Shown here: piece after piece, positions 47,947-57,377 of the stretch
Layout: every line of letters starts with the position of its first letter
How positions within the stretch are numbered: the stretch's first letter is position 1
Source: Marinobacterium sedimentorum
Lineage (GTDB): Bacteria > Pseudomonadota > Gammaproteobacteria > Pseudomonadales > Balneatricaceae
Reading direction: 5' to 3'
DNA: 64,000 bases
Assembly (NCBI RefSeq): GCF_024267675.1
Contig: NZ_JALDYX010000004.1
Coordinates: 1 to 64,000 of the forward strand
Made by a program: the position numbers and the translations under genes
Notes under the pieces: generated by a model
What the model was told of the DNA's origin: nothing
The model's database searches: none
The model's input: the letters and a program-made list of their open reading frames with translations, nothing else

Positions 47947-48405
47947 ATGCCTCTGGCCATTAGTCTGCATCTGCTTGCTGCCGTTATCTGGGTGGGGGGC
48001 ATGTTTTTCGCTTACCAGTGCCTGCGTCCGGTGGCGGCCAAAGTACTGGAACCGCCGCAGCGCCTGACGCTCTGGTGCCAGCTGTTCAGCCGCTTTTTCG
48101 TCTGGGTCTGGGGTGCCATTGTCACGCTGCTGCTGACCGGCCACTGGATGATCGGATTGATGGGCGGCATGACCGCGGTGGGAATGCATGTACATGTCAT
48201 GCTCGCCACCGGTTATCTGATGGTGGCGCTCTTCCTGCATCTGTATTTCGCCCCCTTTCAGCGTCTGAAAAAGGCGGTGGGCGCGTCAGACTGGCAGCAG
48301 GCGGGCGTGCAGCTCAACCAGATTCGCCGCTTTGTGGGCATTAATCTGCTGCTGGGGCTGATCACAGTGGTGAATGCCGTGGCTGGGCGAATGCTCTACG
48401 CTTAA
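47947..48405 (+). CDS. CopD-family membrane protein
   Basis: The 152-residue protein has four membrane helices. HLLAAVIWVGGMFFAYQCLRP at residues 8-28 is characteristic of CopD-like proteins, with histidines in TGHWMIG and GMHVHVM that could bind metal or haem. The role (copper handling or a haem-linked redox step) is unproven. It starts within a conserved LAISLHL pattern. Confidence 0.85.
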   Translation: MPLAISLHLLAAVIWVGGMFFAYQCLRPVAAKVLEPPQRLTLWCQLFSRFFVWVWGAIVTLLLTGHWMIGLMGGMTAVGMHVHVMLATGYLMVALFLHLYFAPFQRLKKAVGASDWQQAGVQLNQIRRFVGINLLLGLITVVNAVAGRMLYA

Positions 48406-48547
48406 GGTTAGGTAGCCTGTCGGGCTTAACACTTCGGTCTTTTCCTCGTTATGAACGGCCATGCCCGACCGGCTGTCAGGAGCAGAGCTTCAGACAAATG
48501 GCGGTGCTGCCGTCGATCGGTTTTGGCGAGTGGTAACAGGTTGTTGC

Positions 48548-49051
48548 ATGAAAACCATAGATGGCCAGGCACTCTGGCATTCATTGGGAGCGGTTCATTT
48601 CAGGGAGATGTCCACCTTCGGGGCCTTGCCGGACACCACGGTGCAGCGTTTGCTGGCTGAAGGCCATGTCCGGCAGCTCGACCAGGGGGAGGTACTTTAC
48701 CGGGCGGGAGATCGGGTTTACAGCTTCTTTGTGGTGATTAGCGGCCAGCTGGCCATGTATAGCTGCGCTGACGATCAGCACGCTTTTTCGCGCCACCATA
48801 CTCAGGGCGAAACGATAGGTTTTGTTGCCATGATAGGCTTGCACGAGCGGGTCGCTACGGCGGTCGCGGCGCAAGAAACCCTGGTGGTGGAAATATCGTC
48901 CGACCAGTTTCTCGGATTGCATATCAGCGAGCCCGAAGCCTTCGGTCTGCTATTGCTGAACCTGTCGCGGGAAATGGCCCGGGGCATTCGTCAGCTGAAC
49001 AGCATTATCGTCCATATGAGCATGCAGCAAAGCACAGGTAAGGTCGACTGA
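48548..49051 (+). CDS. Cyclic nucleotide-binding domain protein without HTH
   Basis: The ATG at 48548 gives 167 residues starting MKTIDGQALWHSLGAVHF; 29 upstream codons in frame look non-coding. The beta-roll with LDQGEVLYRAGDRVYSFFVVISGQLAMYS (about 45-73) and TQGETIGFVAMI matches a Crp-type cNMP-binding domain, followed by a dimerisation helix (ALLLLNLSREMARGIRQLNSII region). The chain ends there, with no DNA-binding domain. It may be a sensor acting through protein contacts. Confidence 0.85.
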   Translation: MKTIDGQALWHSLGAVHFREMSTFGALPDTTVQRLLAEGHVRQLDQGEVLYRAGDRVYSFFVVISGQLAMYSCADDQHAFSRHHTQGETIGFVAMIGLHERVATAVAAQETLVVEISSDQFLGLHISEPEAFGLLLLNLSREMARGIRQLNSIIVHMSMQQSTGKVD

Positions 49052-49088
49052 TCAGCCGGCCGTACCCGTGCTTTAGCACCGCTGTGTG

Positions 49089-49112
49089 CCGGCGCCACCG
49101 CTCTGGCGCCGC
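49089..49112. terminator. GC-rich hairpin between convergent genes
   Basis: GGCGCCA and TGGCGCC arms (49091-49097 and 49104-49110) flank a 6-base loop between the convergent cNMP-domain and YceI genes. There is no T-run, so termination is only a guess. Confidence 0.35.
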
Positions 49113-49132
49113 CGACATTCAATTAGCCTGAC

Positions 49133-49714
49133 TTATTCGGGCGCGGCTTCAAGGTCCAGACGCAGAGCCACTTCATCGCCGATGGCGGGCAGGCCGTAGC
49201 CCATGCCGAAGTCGCTGCGCTTGATGGTGCCGCTGGCGGAGAAGCCGGCCATCGGTGCCTTGGTAAACGGGTGCGGGCCTATCTTGTTGATGATCATGTC
49301 CAGCACTACCGGCTTGGTAACGCCCAGCAGGGTCAGGTCACCTTCGAGGGTGGCGGTATTGTCGCCGGTCTTGGTGATCTTGCTGCTTTCAAATGTCATT
49401 TCAGAGAATTCGGCAGCATTGAAAAAATCCGGCGAGCGCAGGTGCTCGTCACGCTTCTCGTGGAAGGTGGTAACCGACTCAGTGTCGATGACCATCTGGA
49501 TGCTGGAGTTTTCGATATTGTCGGCGTCCAGCACCAGGGTGCCGTCCATCTTGCCGAAGCGGCCGAACATGGTGGAGAAGCCCAGATGGTTGATGTTGAA
49601 CACGGCGCTGGTGTGGGCGGTGTCAATCGTGTAGTTGGCAGGGGCAGCGAAGGCCGCACCACTGGACAGGGTGGCGGCAAGGATACCGGCGGTGAGCAGG
49701 TTTTTCAGTGTCAT
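49133..49714 (-). CDS. YceI-family periplasmic protein
   Basis: The 193-residue protein starts at the ATG at 49714 (AAGGA site upstream) with a signal peptide (MTLKNLLTAGILAATLSSGA, cleaved after AFA). The lipocalin-like YceI domain shows YTIDTAHTSAVFNINHLGFS, VTTFHEKRDEHLRSPDFFNA and the DFGMGYGLPAIGDEVAL end. YceI proteins bind isoprenoid or other hydrophobic molecules in the periplasm. No cytochrome b561 gene adjoins, unlike some yceI operons. Confidence 0.92.
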   Translation of the reverse strand: MTLKNLLTAGILAATLSSGAAFAAPANYTIDTAHTSAVFNINHLGFSTMFGRFGKMDGTLVLDADNIENSSIQMVIDTESVTTFHEKRDEHLRSPDFFNAAEFSEMTFESSKITKTGDNTATLEGDLTLLGVTKPVVLDMIINKIGPHPFTKAPMAGFSASGTIKRSDFGMGYGLPAIGDEVALRLDLEAAPE

Positions 49715-49782
49715 GATCAGATCCTTTCGGTTGTTGGTTTTGAACTGCGATTGGTTTTTGTACTGCACAAGGCAATGTGGTT

Positions 49783-50637
49783 TTAGTAGCCGGATGCGCT
49801 TTCAGTGCCGAGCAGCAGTGCCACTGTGATGGCCAGCGCGCAGATCAATGCGCCAAGTACGGCCAGGCACAGAGCCCGGGGGCCGGGCTGGGTGATATTG
49901 CGCAGCCCCGGCAGGCGGGCCTGCAACATGTCGATCAGCAGCAACGGGGTCAGCAGCAGCAGGGCCCAGCCGCTGGCCTTGGTGAAAAACAGCAGCTGAG
50001 CACAGAGGGCCACCAGGGCGGTGAGCAGCACATAGTGGCCACTGGCCCCCAGGGCAAAGCGTACCCGGGGCCAGTTCCACAGCAGAAAGCCGCCGCAGGC
50101 TGCCATCATGGCAAAGCCGGTCTGGGCGATGGACGCCGAGGCGCCGATCAGGCTGATGGCGCCGACACCACCGCTGGCAAAGAGCAGCATGATGCCCGCA
50201 TCGAGGCGTTCCCGGGACGCGTTGAAACGCAGGGTAGCGAGCAGGGCGACGGCGATCAGCACCAGTATCAGAACCCAGCCTGCCAGGTCGATGCGCCCGA
50301 TGCGGCTGCCCAGCAACCAGCCCAGGGCCAGGAGGGAGAGTGCAAAGCCGACCCCCTGCAGTAAGCGGCCGCGCAGATCCAGGCTGTCGATAATGAGCCC
50401 CAGCACCAGGGCCAGTGCAACCAGATAGGGCAGTTTTTGCGATGCCGAACGTGGCGGGAAGACCGGTGTCTGGATCAGCAACAGGCTGGCAAGAAAGCCA
50501 ATGGCAATGGCGGCGCTGGCAAGCCGGGCGCCGGCTTGCGGGCCGAATGCCACGCGGATCAGCCCGCTCAGGCCCAGGGCCAGCAGCAGGGGTAGCAGTG
50601 AGCTTTGTATGGCGGGGTTATTCAACAAGGATGACAT
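49783..50637 (-). CDS. Multi-pass membrane protein of unknown function
   Basis: The 284-residue protein has about eight or nine hydrophobic segments and few charged residues, starting MSSLLNNPAIQSSLLPLLLA. I see no family motif. It is divergent to the two-component operon, separated by 203 bp, and lies 68 bp upstream of yceI on the same strand. Confidence 0.75.
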   Translation of the reverse strand: MSSLLNNPAIQSSLLPLLLALGLSGLIRVAFGPQAGARLASAAIAIGFLASLLLIQTPVFPPRSASQKLPYLVALALVLGLIIDSLDLRGRLLQGVGFALSLLALGWLLGSRIGRIDLAGWVLILVLIAVALLATLRFNASRERLDAGIMLLFASGGVGAISLIGASASIAQTGFAMMAACGGFLLWNWPRVRFALGASGHYVLLTALVALCAQLLFFTKASGWALLLLTPLLLIDMLQARLPGLRNITQPGPRALCLAVLGALICALAITVALLLGTESASGY

Positions 50638-50840
50638 CCGTGCGCCTCGGCCTTTTATGGATGGGTTGCGGTCAGGGCTCTATTAAGCCGGTTAAATGTG
50701 TACAAAGTTTTTCAGTCAGCGGCCGAATTGTCGCGCCTTGTCGCAGGCGGGGCTCCTGGCATACTTTGATACACTTTGTTGTTCGCCCAGGGTCTGCGCA
50801 GCGGTTAAGCTGGCCTGACTCCCACACCGGCTGAGATCCC

Positions 50841-51557
50841 ATGAACACGACGCCCCACATACTTGTTGTTGACGACCATCAGGAGATTCGTGATCTGGTG
50901 GCACGCTATCTTGAGCAGTACGAGATGCGGGTCAGCACGGCGCGGGACGGTCAGGAAATGAAAAAACGCCTGGCGGGCAGTGCCATCGATCTGGTGGTGC
51001 TGGATTTGATGATGCCGGGCGAGGATGGACTGTCGCTCTGTCGTCACCTGCGGGAGCACGGCCAGATTCCCATTATCATGCTGACCGCCATGGCGGAAGA
51101 AACCGACCGTGTGCTGGGGCTGGAAATGGGCGCCGATGATTACCTGACAAAACCGTTTTTCCCCCGCGAGCTGCTGGCCCGCATCAAGGCGGTGCTGCGC
51201 CGTACCGAGGCGCTGCCGCCGCAGCGCGAGGCACCGGTGGCGGAGCAGTTGTGCTTTGCCGGCTGGCGGCTGGATGTTGCCCGCCGGGAGCTGGTGGGAG
51301 CCGATGAGGTGGCGGTGCCCCTGAGCACCGCTGAATTCAAGCTGTTGTCCACCTTTCTCGCGCATCCGCGGCGGGTGCTGAGCCGTGAGCAGCTGCTGGA
51401 TATGACGCGGGGTCGTCAGGCTGAGGTATTCGATCGCAGTATCGACAACCAGGTCAGCCGCCTGCGCCGCAAGATCGAACAGGATCCGGGCAACCCGGTG
51501 CTGATCAAGACGGTGTGGGGCGGAGGTTACATGCTCAGTGCCGAGGTGACTGAATAA
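50841..51557 (+). CDS. OmpR-family response regulator
   Basis: The 238-residue regulator has a receiver domain with acidic pocket DD (11-12), phospho-acceptor Asp55 in VVLDLMMPGEDG and Lys in TKPFFPREL, then an OmpR winged helix with LSTAEFKLLSTFLAHPRRVLSRE and IDNQVSRLRRKIE. It is followed by its sensor kinase, overlapping by 1 bp (TAATG at 51555). The target is unknown; the nearby unknown membrane protein or AbrB-type permease are candidates only by position. Confidence 0.93.
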   Translation: MNTTPHILVVDDHQEIRDLVARYLEQYEMRVSTARDGQEMKKRLAGSAIDLVVLDLMMPGEDGLSLCRHLREHGQIPIIMLTAMAEETDRVLGLEMGADDYLTKPFFPRELLARIKAVLRRTEALPPQREAPVAEQLCFAGWRLDVARRELVGADEVAVPLSTAEFKLLSTFLAHPRRVLSREQLLDMTRGRQAEVFDRSIDNQVSRLRRKIEQDPGNPVLIKTVWGGGYMLSAEVTE

Positions 51558-52930
51558 TGCTGCGCTACCTGCGCCAGAGTCTGCCCGGCAGGGTGATTGG
51601 TCTGCTGATCGTAACGCTGGGGATCGTGAATGCCACGACGGTTTATATCTTCTTCGAAGAACGCAGCCGTGCCGTGCGTCAGAGTCAGATGGAAGATCTG
51701 GTATCGCGCAGCGCCGCCATGGAGCGACTTCTGGGCGACACACCAATAGAGCTGCATCAGCAGATGCTGAGTTCCGTGACCAGTACCCGCTTTCGCTTCG
51801 CCATAGAGGCCGATGCTGCGGCGAGTCCCGCCGAGCGCACCGCGCCTGATCATCCGCTGTACCAGCGTCTGCGCGACCTATCCAGTACAGCGCAGGATCA
51901 GACTCGGCTGTCCATCAGCCCGCGCTATTACTGGTGCTACAGCTGGGTACAGAATCTGCTCCGGCCGAATCTGCTGTTCGATCCGGCGGGCGGCGGCCTG
52001 CCCCTGGCCACAGTGTCGCTGCAACGCGCCGATGGCCAGTGGCTCAATGCGGTGCTGCTGTCGCCCACCAAACTGCCGAGCTGGATAGGCCCGCTGCTGG
52101 TGGCGCTGGGGCTCTTTGCCCTGACGGTCATAGTGGTGGTGCTGATTGTGCGCCACGTCACAGCACCGCTGGCGGCGCTGACCCAGGCGGCGGACCGGAT
52201 AGGGCGTGGCGAGACAACAGAGGTTATTTCAGAGCAGGGCCCGCAGGACATGCGCCATACCATGCGGGCCTTCAACCGGATGCGTGAGCGCCTCGAACGC
52301 TTCGTGCGCAACCGTACCCAGATGATGGCGGCCATTTCCCATGACCTGCGTACCCCCCTGACATCGTTGCGCCTGCATGCCGAGTTCCTGCCCCAGGGGC
52401 CGGAACGTGACAAGATGCTGTGCATCCTGGGGGAAATGCAGGACATGATAAACGCGACCCTGGCGTTCACGCGGGAGGATGCGGTGCAGGAAGACTCGCG
52501 CAACGTTGATCTGGCGGCACTGACCGGCAGTCTGTGTGATGACCTGCAGGCGCTGGGACTGAATATCAGCTATGACGACAGTCTGCGAATTCCGTTTTTG
52601 TGCCGGCCGGTGTCCCTGCGCCGGGCTTTGAGCAACCTGATTGAAAATGCCTGTCACTACGGTGGCAGCGCCGAGGTTGAAATACGCCAGAACGCCCAGC
52701 AGCTGCAGATATTTGTGCGTGATCAGGGGCCCGGTATCGCGGCGGCGGATTTAGAACGGGTGTTTGATCCCTTCGTGCGGCTGGAGAGCTCGCGCAACCG
52801 GGACACCGGCGGCATAGGCCTTGGACTCGCCATCGCCCGCAGCATTGCCCACGCCCACGGTGGCGAGGTTTATTTGCGCAATCGTAACGCCGGCGGGCTT
52901 GAGGTCGAGCTGCAGTTGCCCCGCAGCTGA
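51557..52930 (+). CDS. Sensor histidine kinase
   Basis: The 457-residue kinase has an N-terminal helix (about 12-33), a periplasmic domain, a second helix (about 175-200), HAMP, then the H-box AAISHDLRTPLTSLR with the phosphorylated His near 260 and an ATPase domain with N-box NLIENACHYGG, G1 DQGPGIAAAD and G2 GIGLGLAIA. It resembles EnvZ-type kinases of the OmpR class. Its stop is followed by a 482-bp gap. Confidence 0.93.
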   Translation: MLRYLRQSLPGRVIGLLIVTLGIVNATTVYIFFEERSRAVRQSQMEDLVSRSAAMERLLGDTPIELHQQMLSSVTSTRFRFAIEADAAASPAERTAPDHPLYQRLRDLSSTAQDQTRLSISPRYYWCYSWVQNLLRPNLLFDPAGGGLPLATVSLQRADGQWLNAVLLSPTKLPSWIGPLLVALGLFALTVIVVVLIVRHVTAPLAALTQAADRIGRGETTEVISEQGPQDMRHTMRAFNRMRERLERFVRNRTQMMAAISHDLRTPLTSLRLHAEFLPQGPERDKMLCILGEMQDMINATLAFTREDAVQEDSRNVDLAALTGSLCDDLQALGLNISYDDSLRIPFLCRPVSLRRALSNLIENACHYGGSAEVEIRQNAQQLQIFVRDQGPGIAAADLERVFDPFVRLESSRNRDTGGIGLGLAIARSIAHAHGGEVYLRNRNAGGLEVELQLPRS

Positions 52931-53088
52931 GCACAGAAGCACCTGAGCTCTGGACTTCTTTAACTCTGCAAAGGTCGCCCGGCAGGCGGTTTTGCCGGGC
53001 TGGCAGCTGCCAGATTTCCGTTATATAGTTGCGCCTGCGCCCTGTGGCTATGATTACGGGGCCGAAAACAATAACAAGGGTGCGATGA

Positions 53089-53202
53089 ATGAAAGCTTTT
53101 CTGAATGCTTGTGTGCGCTCACTGGCGAAATGCAGTGTCTACTTCACCTATGTGGAGTCCCGGCCTGACTTGCTGGAAGGCGTTCGGGTCGTCAGACACT
53201 GA
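53089..53202 (+). CDS. Possible 37-residue small protein
   Basis: An ATG at 53089, preceded by AAGGG about 8 bases upstream, opens a 37-codon frame (MKAFLNACVRSLAKCSVYFT...) ending in TGA at 53200. It is basic at the start with a short amphipathic stretch. A strong terminator 50 bp later suggests a discrete transcript. It could equally be a small RNA. I know no homolog. Confidence 0.35.
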   Translation: MKAFLNACVRSLAKCSVYFTYVESRPDLLEGVRVVRH

Positions 53203-53253
53203 GGATTGCGGCTCTTGCGTGAAGAGAGCCCTTTGCAGGGATCGCTTCAGAAT

Positions 53254-53287
53254 AAGCACTGCTGGCCGGGTCAGCGGTGCTTTTTTG
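53254..53287 (+). terminator. Rho-independent terminator in the 52.9-53.4 kb gap
   Basis: AAGCACTGCTG and CAGCGGTGCTT pair over 11 bp (one G-T pair) around a 7-base loop, followed by TTTTTTG counted from the arm end. It ends a short plus-strand transcript that starts after the sensor kinase or upstream of the 37-codon frame. Confidence 0.75.
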
Positions 53288-53412
53288 TATATGGATGTAG
53301 GTGTCCTGCGGGCACAGTGACGCGCCGCAGTCGCGATCATGAGTGACGTCATTGGAATTTCCACATAACGCAGACGCAGGTCCGCGCAGCAGGAGTACCC
53401 GTAGAGGACCTT

Positions 53413-54438
53413 ATGTGCAGAACCCTGGTAACCCTGATGCTCGCCACCCTGGGCGGTTATCTGGCGTGGCTCGCCGCCATTCCGTTGCCCTGGATGCTGG
53501 GTTCCATGTGCCTGACCGGAGCCCTGGCGGTCGCGGGCAGGCAGGTGGCGGTGCCGGGGGGGTTGCGCAGCCTGTTTCTGGCGGTGCTGGGCGTTTACCT
53601 GGGCTCCGGGGTGTCGTCGGATCTGGTGCAGCAACTGCTGGACTGGCGCTACTCCCTGGCGCTGATTCTGCTTTATGTCCCACTGCTGACGCTGATTATT
53701 ACGCTGTTTTATCGCTACGCGGGCCGCTTTGACTGGGCCACGGCCTTCTATTCGGCCGCGCCCGGCGCACTCAGCTTTCTGATTCTGGCCAGTCAGGGCT
53801 CGGGGGCCGATACGCGCACCGTGGCGCTGTTGCAGTCGCTGCGGGTTTTCCTGCTGGTCATGAGTGCACCCTTGCTGGCCTCGGTTCTCGGCGGCGAACT
53901 GCTGCCCGAGCCCATAGTGCACCGCTCGGCGCTGAGTCTGGCGGATCTGGGCTGGCTGCTGGGGGTGAATGGCGCTGTGATTCTGCTGCTGCGCAGGCTG
54001 CAGATACCCGCCGCCGAAATGGCCGGTGCCGCGCTCACTACCGCGGTGCTTTATGGTAGCGGTCTGGTGCAGGGCAGCCTGCATCCGCTGCTGCTGGATG
54101 CCGCCTTGGTGGTGCTGGGAGCCTCGGTGGGCTGTCGCTTTATGCCCCTGAGCTGGGCCCAGGTGCGCCACCAGATCGGCACAGGCGTGGCGGCCTTTGT
54201 GCTGACCATGTGCATTGCGCTGGGTACTGCCTGGCTGGTGCAGCAGCTGACCCGCATCGACCTGGTGTCGGCATTTCTGGCCTTTGCCCCCGGAGGTGTG
54301 GGTGAGATGAGCCTGGTGGCGCTGTCCCTGTCGCTCGATGCCACCTTTGTGACCGCGCACAATCTGGTGCGGATCTACCTGCTGATTCTGCTGATCACAG
54401 CCAGTCAGTACCTCTTCGCCCGCGCGCGTGCCCTTTAA
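53413..54438 (+). CDS. AbrB-family (AmoA-like) membrane protein
   Basis: The 341-residue protein has about ten hydrophobic segments and two internal repeats: GGYLAWLAAIPLPWMLGSM near the start and AAFLAFAPGGVGEMSLVALS near the end correspond to the AbrB repeat motif, as do AFYSAAPGALSFLILAS and the paired GATE-like helices. AbrB (YdhA-like, PF05145) proteins are membrane proteins of uncertain transport or regulatory role. It converges with the aldo/keto reductase, 4 bp between stops. Confidence 0.85.
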   Translation: MCRTLVTLMLATLGGYLAWLAAIPLPWMLGSMCLTGALAVAGRQVAVPGGLRSLFLAVLGVYLGSGVSSDLVQQLLDWRYSLALILLYVPLLTLIITLFYRYAGRFDWATAFYSAAPGALSFLILASQGSGADTRTVALLQSLRVFLLVMSAPLLASVLGGELLPEPIVHRSALSLADLGWLLGVNGAVILLLRRLQIPAAEMAGAALTTAVLYGSGLVQGSLHPLLLDAALVVLGASVGCRFMPLSWAQVRHQIGTGVAAFVLTMCIALGTAWLVQQLTRIDLVSAFLAFAPGGVGEMSLVALSLSLDATFVTAHNLVRIYLLILLITASQYLFARARAL

Positions 54439-54442
54439 GGGC

Positions 54443-55432
54443 TCAGAAGGTTTCGGTATCCACTTCCAGCAGGGTGGCGTCGTTATAGCGTGCCCCCCGG
54501 ACCCTATGCTGGTTTATCAGCTCCTCCAGCCGGTCCATTGATTCCTGTGACAGCACGACCTCGGCGCTCTGGCTGTTCTCGATCAGGTGGCCGGCATTGC
54601 TGGTACCCGGGATCGGGATTATGTGATCGCTCCTGGCCAGTAGCCAGGCCAGCGCCAATTGCGCCATGGAGCATTCCGTTTGCCTCGCGATGCGCTGGTA
54701 TTCGTGCAACAGCGCAAGGTTGGCGGGGTAGTTCTGTTCGCTAAAGCGCGGCATGCTGCGCCTGAGATCACTATCGGCCAGTTGCTGCGGGTCTGTCAGC
54801 TGGCCGGTCAGAAAGCCCCGTGCCAGCGGGCTGAAGGCCACGAAGGCAGCACCTATATCCTTGCAGGCTTGCAGTACGGCGATTTCGGGCTCGCGGGTCC
54901 AGAGTGAATACTCGCTCTGCACGGCGCTGATCGGATGTTCGGCGTGGGCCCGGTGCAGGGTCTTCGCCGATACCTCGGACAGGCCTAGGGCGCGGACCTT
55001 GCCAGCGCGCACCAGGTCACCCAGGGCGCCAACGCTTTCCTCGATGGGCACCTGCTTGTCCCAGCGGTGCAGATAGTAAAGGTCAATGGTGTCGGTATTG
55101 AGGCGACGCAGGCTGTCTTCACAGGTTTTGCGCAGCACCTCGGGGCGCCCATTGATTTCCCGCTTGCCAGCCTCGTTCCTGAAGATACCGCACTTGCTCG
55201 TCAGCACGAACTCATCGCGCCTGTGCATCACCGCCTCGCCAAGCAGGCTTTCGTTCTGTCCGAAACCATAGAGGGCGGCGGTATCGAGCAGTGTATGACC
55301 TGCGTCCAGCGCCTGATTCAGCAGGCGAGTGGCGCTGTCTTCATCGGGGCCAGGGCCATAGCCGTGGGACAGGCTCATGCAGCCGAAACCGATGGCCGAA
55401 ACGTCAAAGGGGCCGAGTGTGCGCCGCTGCAT
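54443..55432 (-). CDS. Aldo/keto reductase
   Basis: The 329-residue NADPH-dependent oxidoreductase has the catalytic tetrad pattern: Asp in LLDTAALYG, Tyr in AALYGFG, Lys in VLTSKCG and His in YLHRWD. The cofactor motif IPGTSNAGHLIENSQSAEV lies near the C-terminus. It resembles the YajO/AKR13-type family. Substrate cannot be assigned. It is transcribed away from yaaA, 29 bp between, same strand. Confidence 0.92.
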   Translation of the reverse strand: MQRRTLGPFDVSAIGFGCMSLSHGYGPGPDEDSATRLLNQALDAGHTLLDTAALYGFGQNESLLGEAVMHRRDEFVLTSKCGIFRNEAGKREINGRPEVLRKTCEDSLRRLNTDTIDLYYLHRWDKQVPIEESVGALGDLVRAGKVRALGLSEVSAKTLHRAHAEHPISAVQSEYSLWTREPEIAVLQACKDIGAAFVAFSPLARGFLTGQLTDPQQLADSDLRRSMPRFSEQNYPANLALLHEYQRIARQTECSMAQLALAWLLARSDHIIPIPGTSNAGHLIENSQSAEVVLSQESMDRLEELINQHRVRGARYNDATLLEVDTETF

Positions 55433-55461
55433 AGGATGCCTCTGGTACTGTTTGTGAGGTT

Positions 55462-56235
55462 TTAAGCGTGATCGCGGATAAAGACCCAGGTATCAGCCTC
55501 GGACATGGATTCAGCGAAGCGGTAGCCGTCGAGGTCGAAGCCGCGCAGCTGTTCCGGGTCCTGAATGCGGTTCTGGATAATGTAGCGTGCCATCAGGCCG
55601 CGGGCCTTCTTGGCGTAGAAACTGATGATCTTGTACTGGCCGTTTTTCCAGTCCTTGAATACCGGCGTGATCAGGCGTGCATCCAGTTTTTTGGGCTGCA
55701 CGGATCTGAAGTATTCATTGGACGCCAGGTTTACCAGTACCGGTGTGGGGCTGAGCGTCAGCTCCTGATTCAGGGCCTCGGTCAGGCGCGGGCCCCAGAA
55801 CGCATACAGATCCTTGCCGCGACTGTTGCCAAGCTTGGTGCCCATTTCGAGCCGGTAGGGCTGCATCAGATCCAGCGGCCTGAGCAGACCATAGAGGCCC
55901 GACAGTATGCGCAGTTTGGACTGGGCAAAGTCGAGGTCACCGGTCGACAGACTTTGGGCATCCAGTCCTGTGTAAACATCGCCCTTGAACGCCAGCAGTG
56001 CCTGCTTGGCGTTGTCGACATTGAAGGGTGTTTCCCAGCTGGCATAGCGCGCCACATTGAGGCTGGCAAGCTTGTCGCTGAGCTTCATCAGCTGGGCCAC
56101 ATCCTGCACCGCCAGCGTGCGCAGTTCATCGATCAGCATTTGCGACTGCTCAAGGTAGGCCGGCTGGCTGTGCTGCTCGGTAACGGGGGGCGTTTCGAAA
56201 TCCAGTGTCTTGGCGGGGGAGATGACTGTCAGCAT
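55462..56235 (-). CDS. yaaA: Peroxide stress protein YaaA
   Basis: YaaA lowers free iron and limits oxidative DNA damage in peroxide stress. The ATG at 56235 gives 257 residues beginning [14 protein letters not shown], equal to E. coli YaaA (258). [38 protein letters not shown] and the end [15 protein letters not shown] are diagnostic. The 38 extra codons to 56349 have no resemblance. Confidence 0.95.
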   Translation of the reverse strand: MLTVISPAKTLDFETPPVTEQHSQPAYLEQSQMLIDELRTLAVQDVAQLMKLSDKLASLNVARYASWETPFNVDNAKQALLAFKGDVYTGLDAQSLSTGDLDFAQSKLRILSGLYGLLRPLDLMQPYRLEMGTKLGNSRGKDLYAFWGPRLTEALNQELTLSPTPVLVNLASNEYFRSVQPKKLDARLITPVFKDWKNGQYKIISFYAKKARGLMARYIIQNRIQDPEQLRGFDLDGYRFAESMSEADTWVFIRDHA

Positions 56236-56442
56236 GGGTACGGGATCTTTGGCTTCAATTCGACACCGATGATACGCAGGTTGGGCCGGCAAAAAAAGCA
56301 TCGCCGGCCGCAGGCGGGGTCGTGCCGGAGAACGCTGTTCATGCTGCAAACAATGCAGTGGCGCAGGGATGCGCCACTATTGGCCAACGGCCAATGCGAG
56401 CTCTTGCAAATCCAGGGATCTGACAAAATTCTGCCGTGTTCG

Positions 56443-56477
56443 CAAGGGCGAGGGGCAAGGGCGAGGGGCAAGGGCGA
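56443..56477. repeat. Tandem 13-bp repeat
   Basis: CAAGGGCGAGGGG is repeated 2.7 times in the 356-bp gap between yaaA and azlC. Otherwise the gap shows only a short stretch of possible promoter before azlC. Confidence 0.75.
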
Positions 56478-56591
56478 ATATGTACCAGGACAGGAAGTCC
56501 AGTTGCTCGCCAGGTTAAGAGCCGTCTCACGGCTGCCAGCGCTCTGGGCTATTTATGCTAAAGTGAGCCGCACTTTATTTGCGAGCCTGAT

Positions 56592-57377
56592 ATGCAATAT
56601 ACAACGGGAAAGGACGCCTTTTACGCCGGAGTTCGGGCGCTGTTGCCGGCAGCACCGGGGGTGATCCCCTTTGGGCTGGTCACAGGCGTAACGGCGATTG
56701 AACAGGGACTGTCGCCCCTCACCAGCATCGGCATGACGGTGCTGTTTTTCGCCGGTGCCGCCCAGATGGCGGCGCTGCAACTGCTGCGCAACGATGCCTT
56801 CCCGCTGGTCATTATTGTCACGGCACTGGTGATCAATCTGCGCTTTCTCATGTACAGCGCCTCCATGGCGCCGCATTTTGCCCGCTTGCCCAAACGCTGG
56901 AAGTGGCCATTGTCCTATGTGCTGTCCGATCAGGCCTATGTCCTGAGTATCCTAAAATTCACCGATGGCAAGTCGGCCTTGTACGGCCACTACTTCTATG
57001 CCGGCGCCGGCATCAGCATGTGGCTGACCTGGCAGCTGGCGGTGATGGCGGGGGTCTTTCTGGGGGCTGAGATTCCGGCCAGCTGGTCGCTGGATTTTGC
57101 CATTCCGCTGGTCTTTCTGGCGCTGCTGGTGCCCTCTGTCAGGAACTCGGCCTGCCTGGGGGCTGCCTGTGTCGGCGGGGTGGTGGCGGTGCTGGCCATG
57201 GACATGGCCTATAACCTGGGTCTGCTGCTGGCGTCTGTATGCGGTATCGGCACCGGTCTCTTGGTGGAGCATGTGCAGCGAGGCAGGCCTGGCAGGGCCC
57301 TGTCTCCCGCGCCTGGGGATGCGGCACCTGAGGAGAAAGCCGCAGGCGAGAATGCCACTGGGGACAAAGCACCATGA
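56592..57377 (+). CDS. AzlC-family branched-chain amino acid exporter subunit
   Basis: AzlC is the large subunit of the AzlCD (YgaZH-like) exporter. The 261-residue protein has VIPFGLVTGVTAIEQGLSPL near the start and LVINLRFLMYSASMAPHF, with about seven membrane helices. The last 30 or so residues form an Ala/Pro/Glu-rich tail (PAPGDAAPEEKAAGENAT) not typical of the family. The stop overlaps azlD by 4 bp. Confidence 0.9.
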   Translation: MQYTTGKDAFYAGVRALLPAAPGVIPFGLVTGVTAIEQGLSPLTSIGMTVLFFAGAAQMAALQLLRNDAFPLVIIVTALVINLRFLMYSASMAPHFARLPKRWKWPLSYVLSDQAYVLSILKFTDGKSALYGHYFYAGAGISMWLTWQLAVMAGVFLGAEIPASWSLDFAIPLVFLALLVPSVRNSACLGAACVGGVVAVLAMDMAYNLGLLLASVCGIGTGLLVEHVQRGRPGRALSPAPGDAAPEEKAAGENATGDKAP

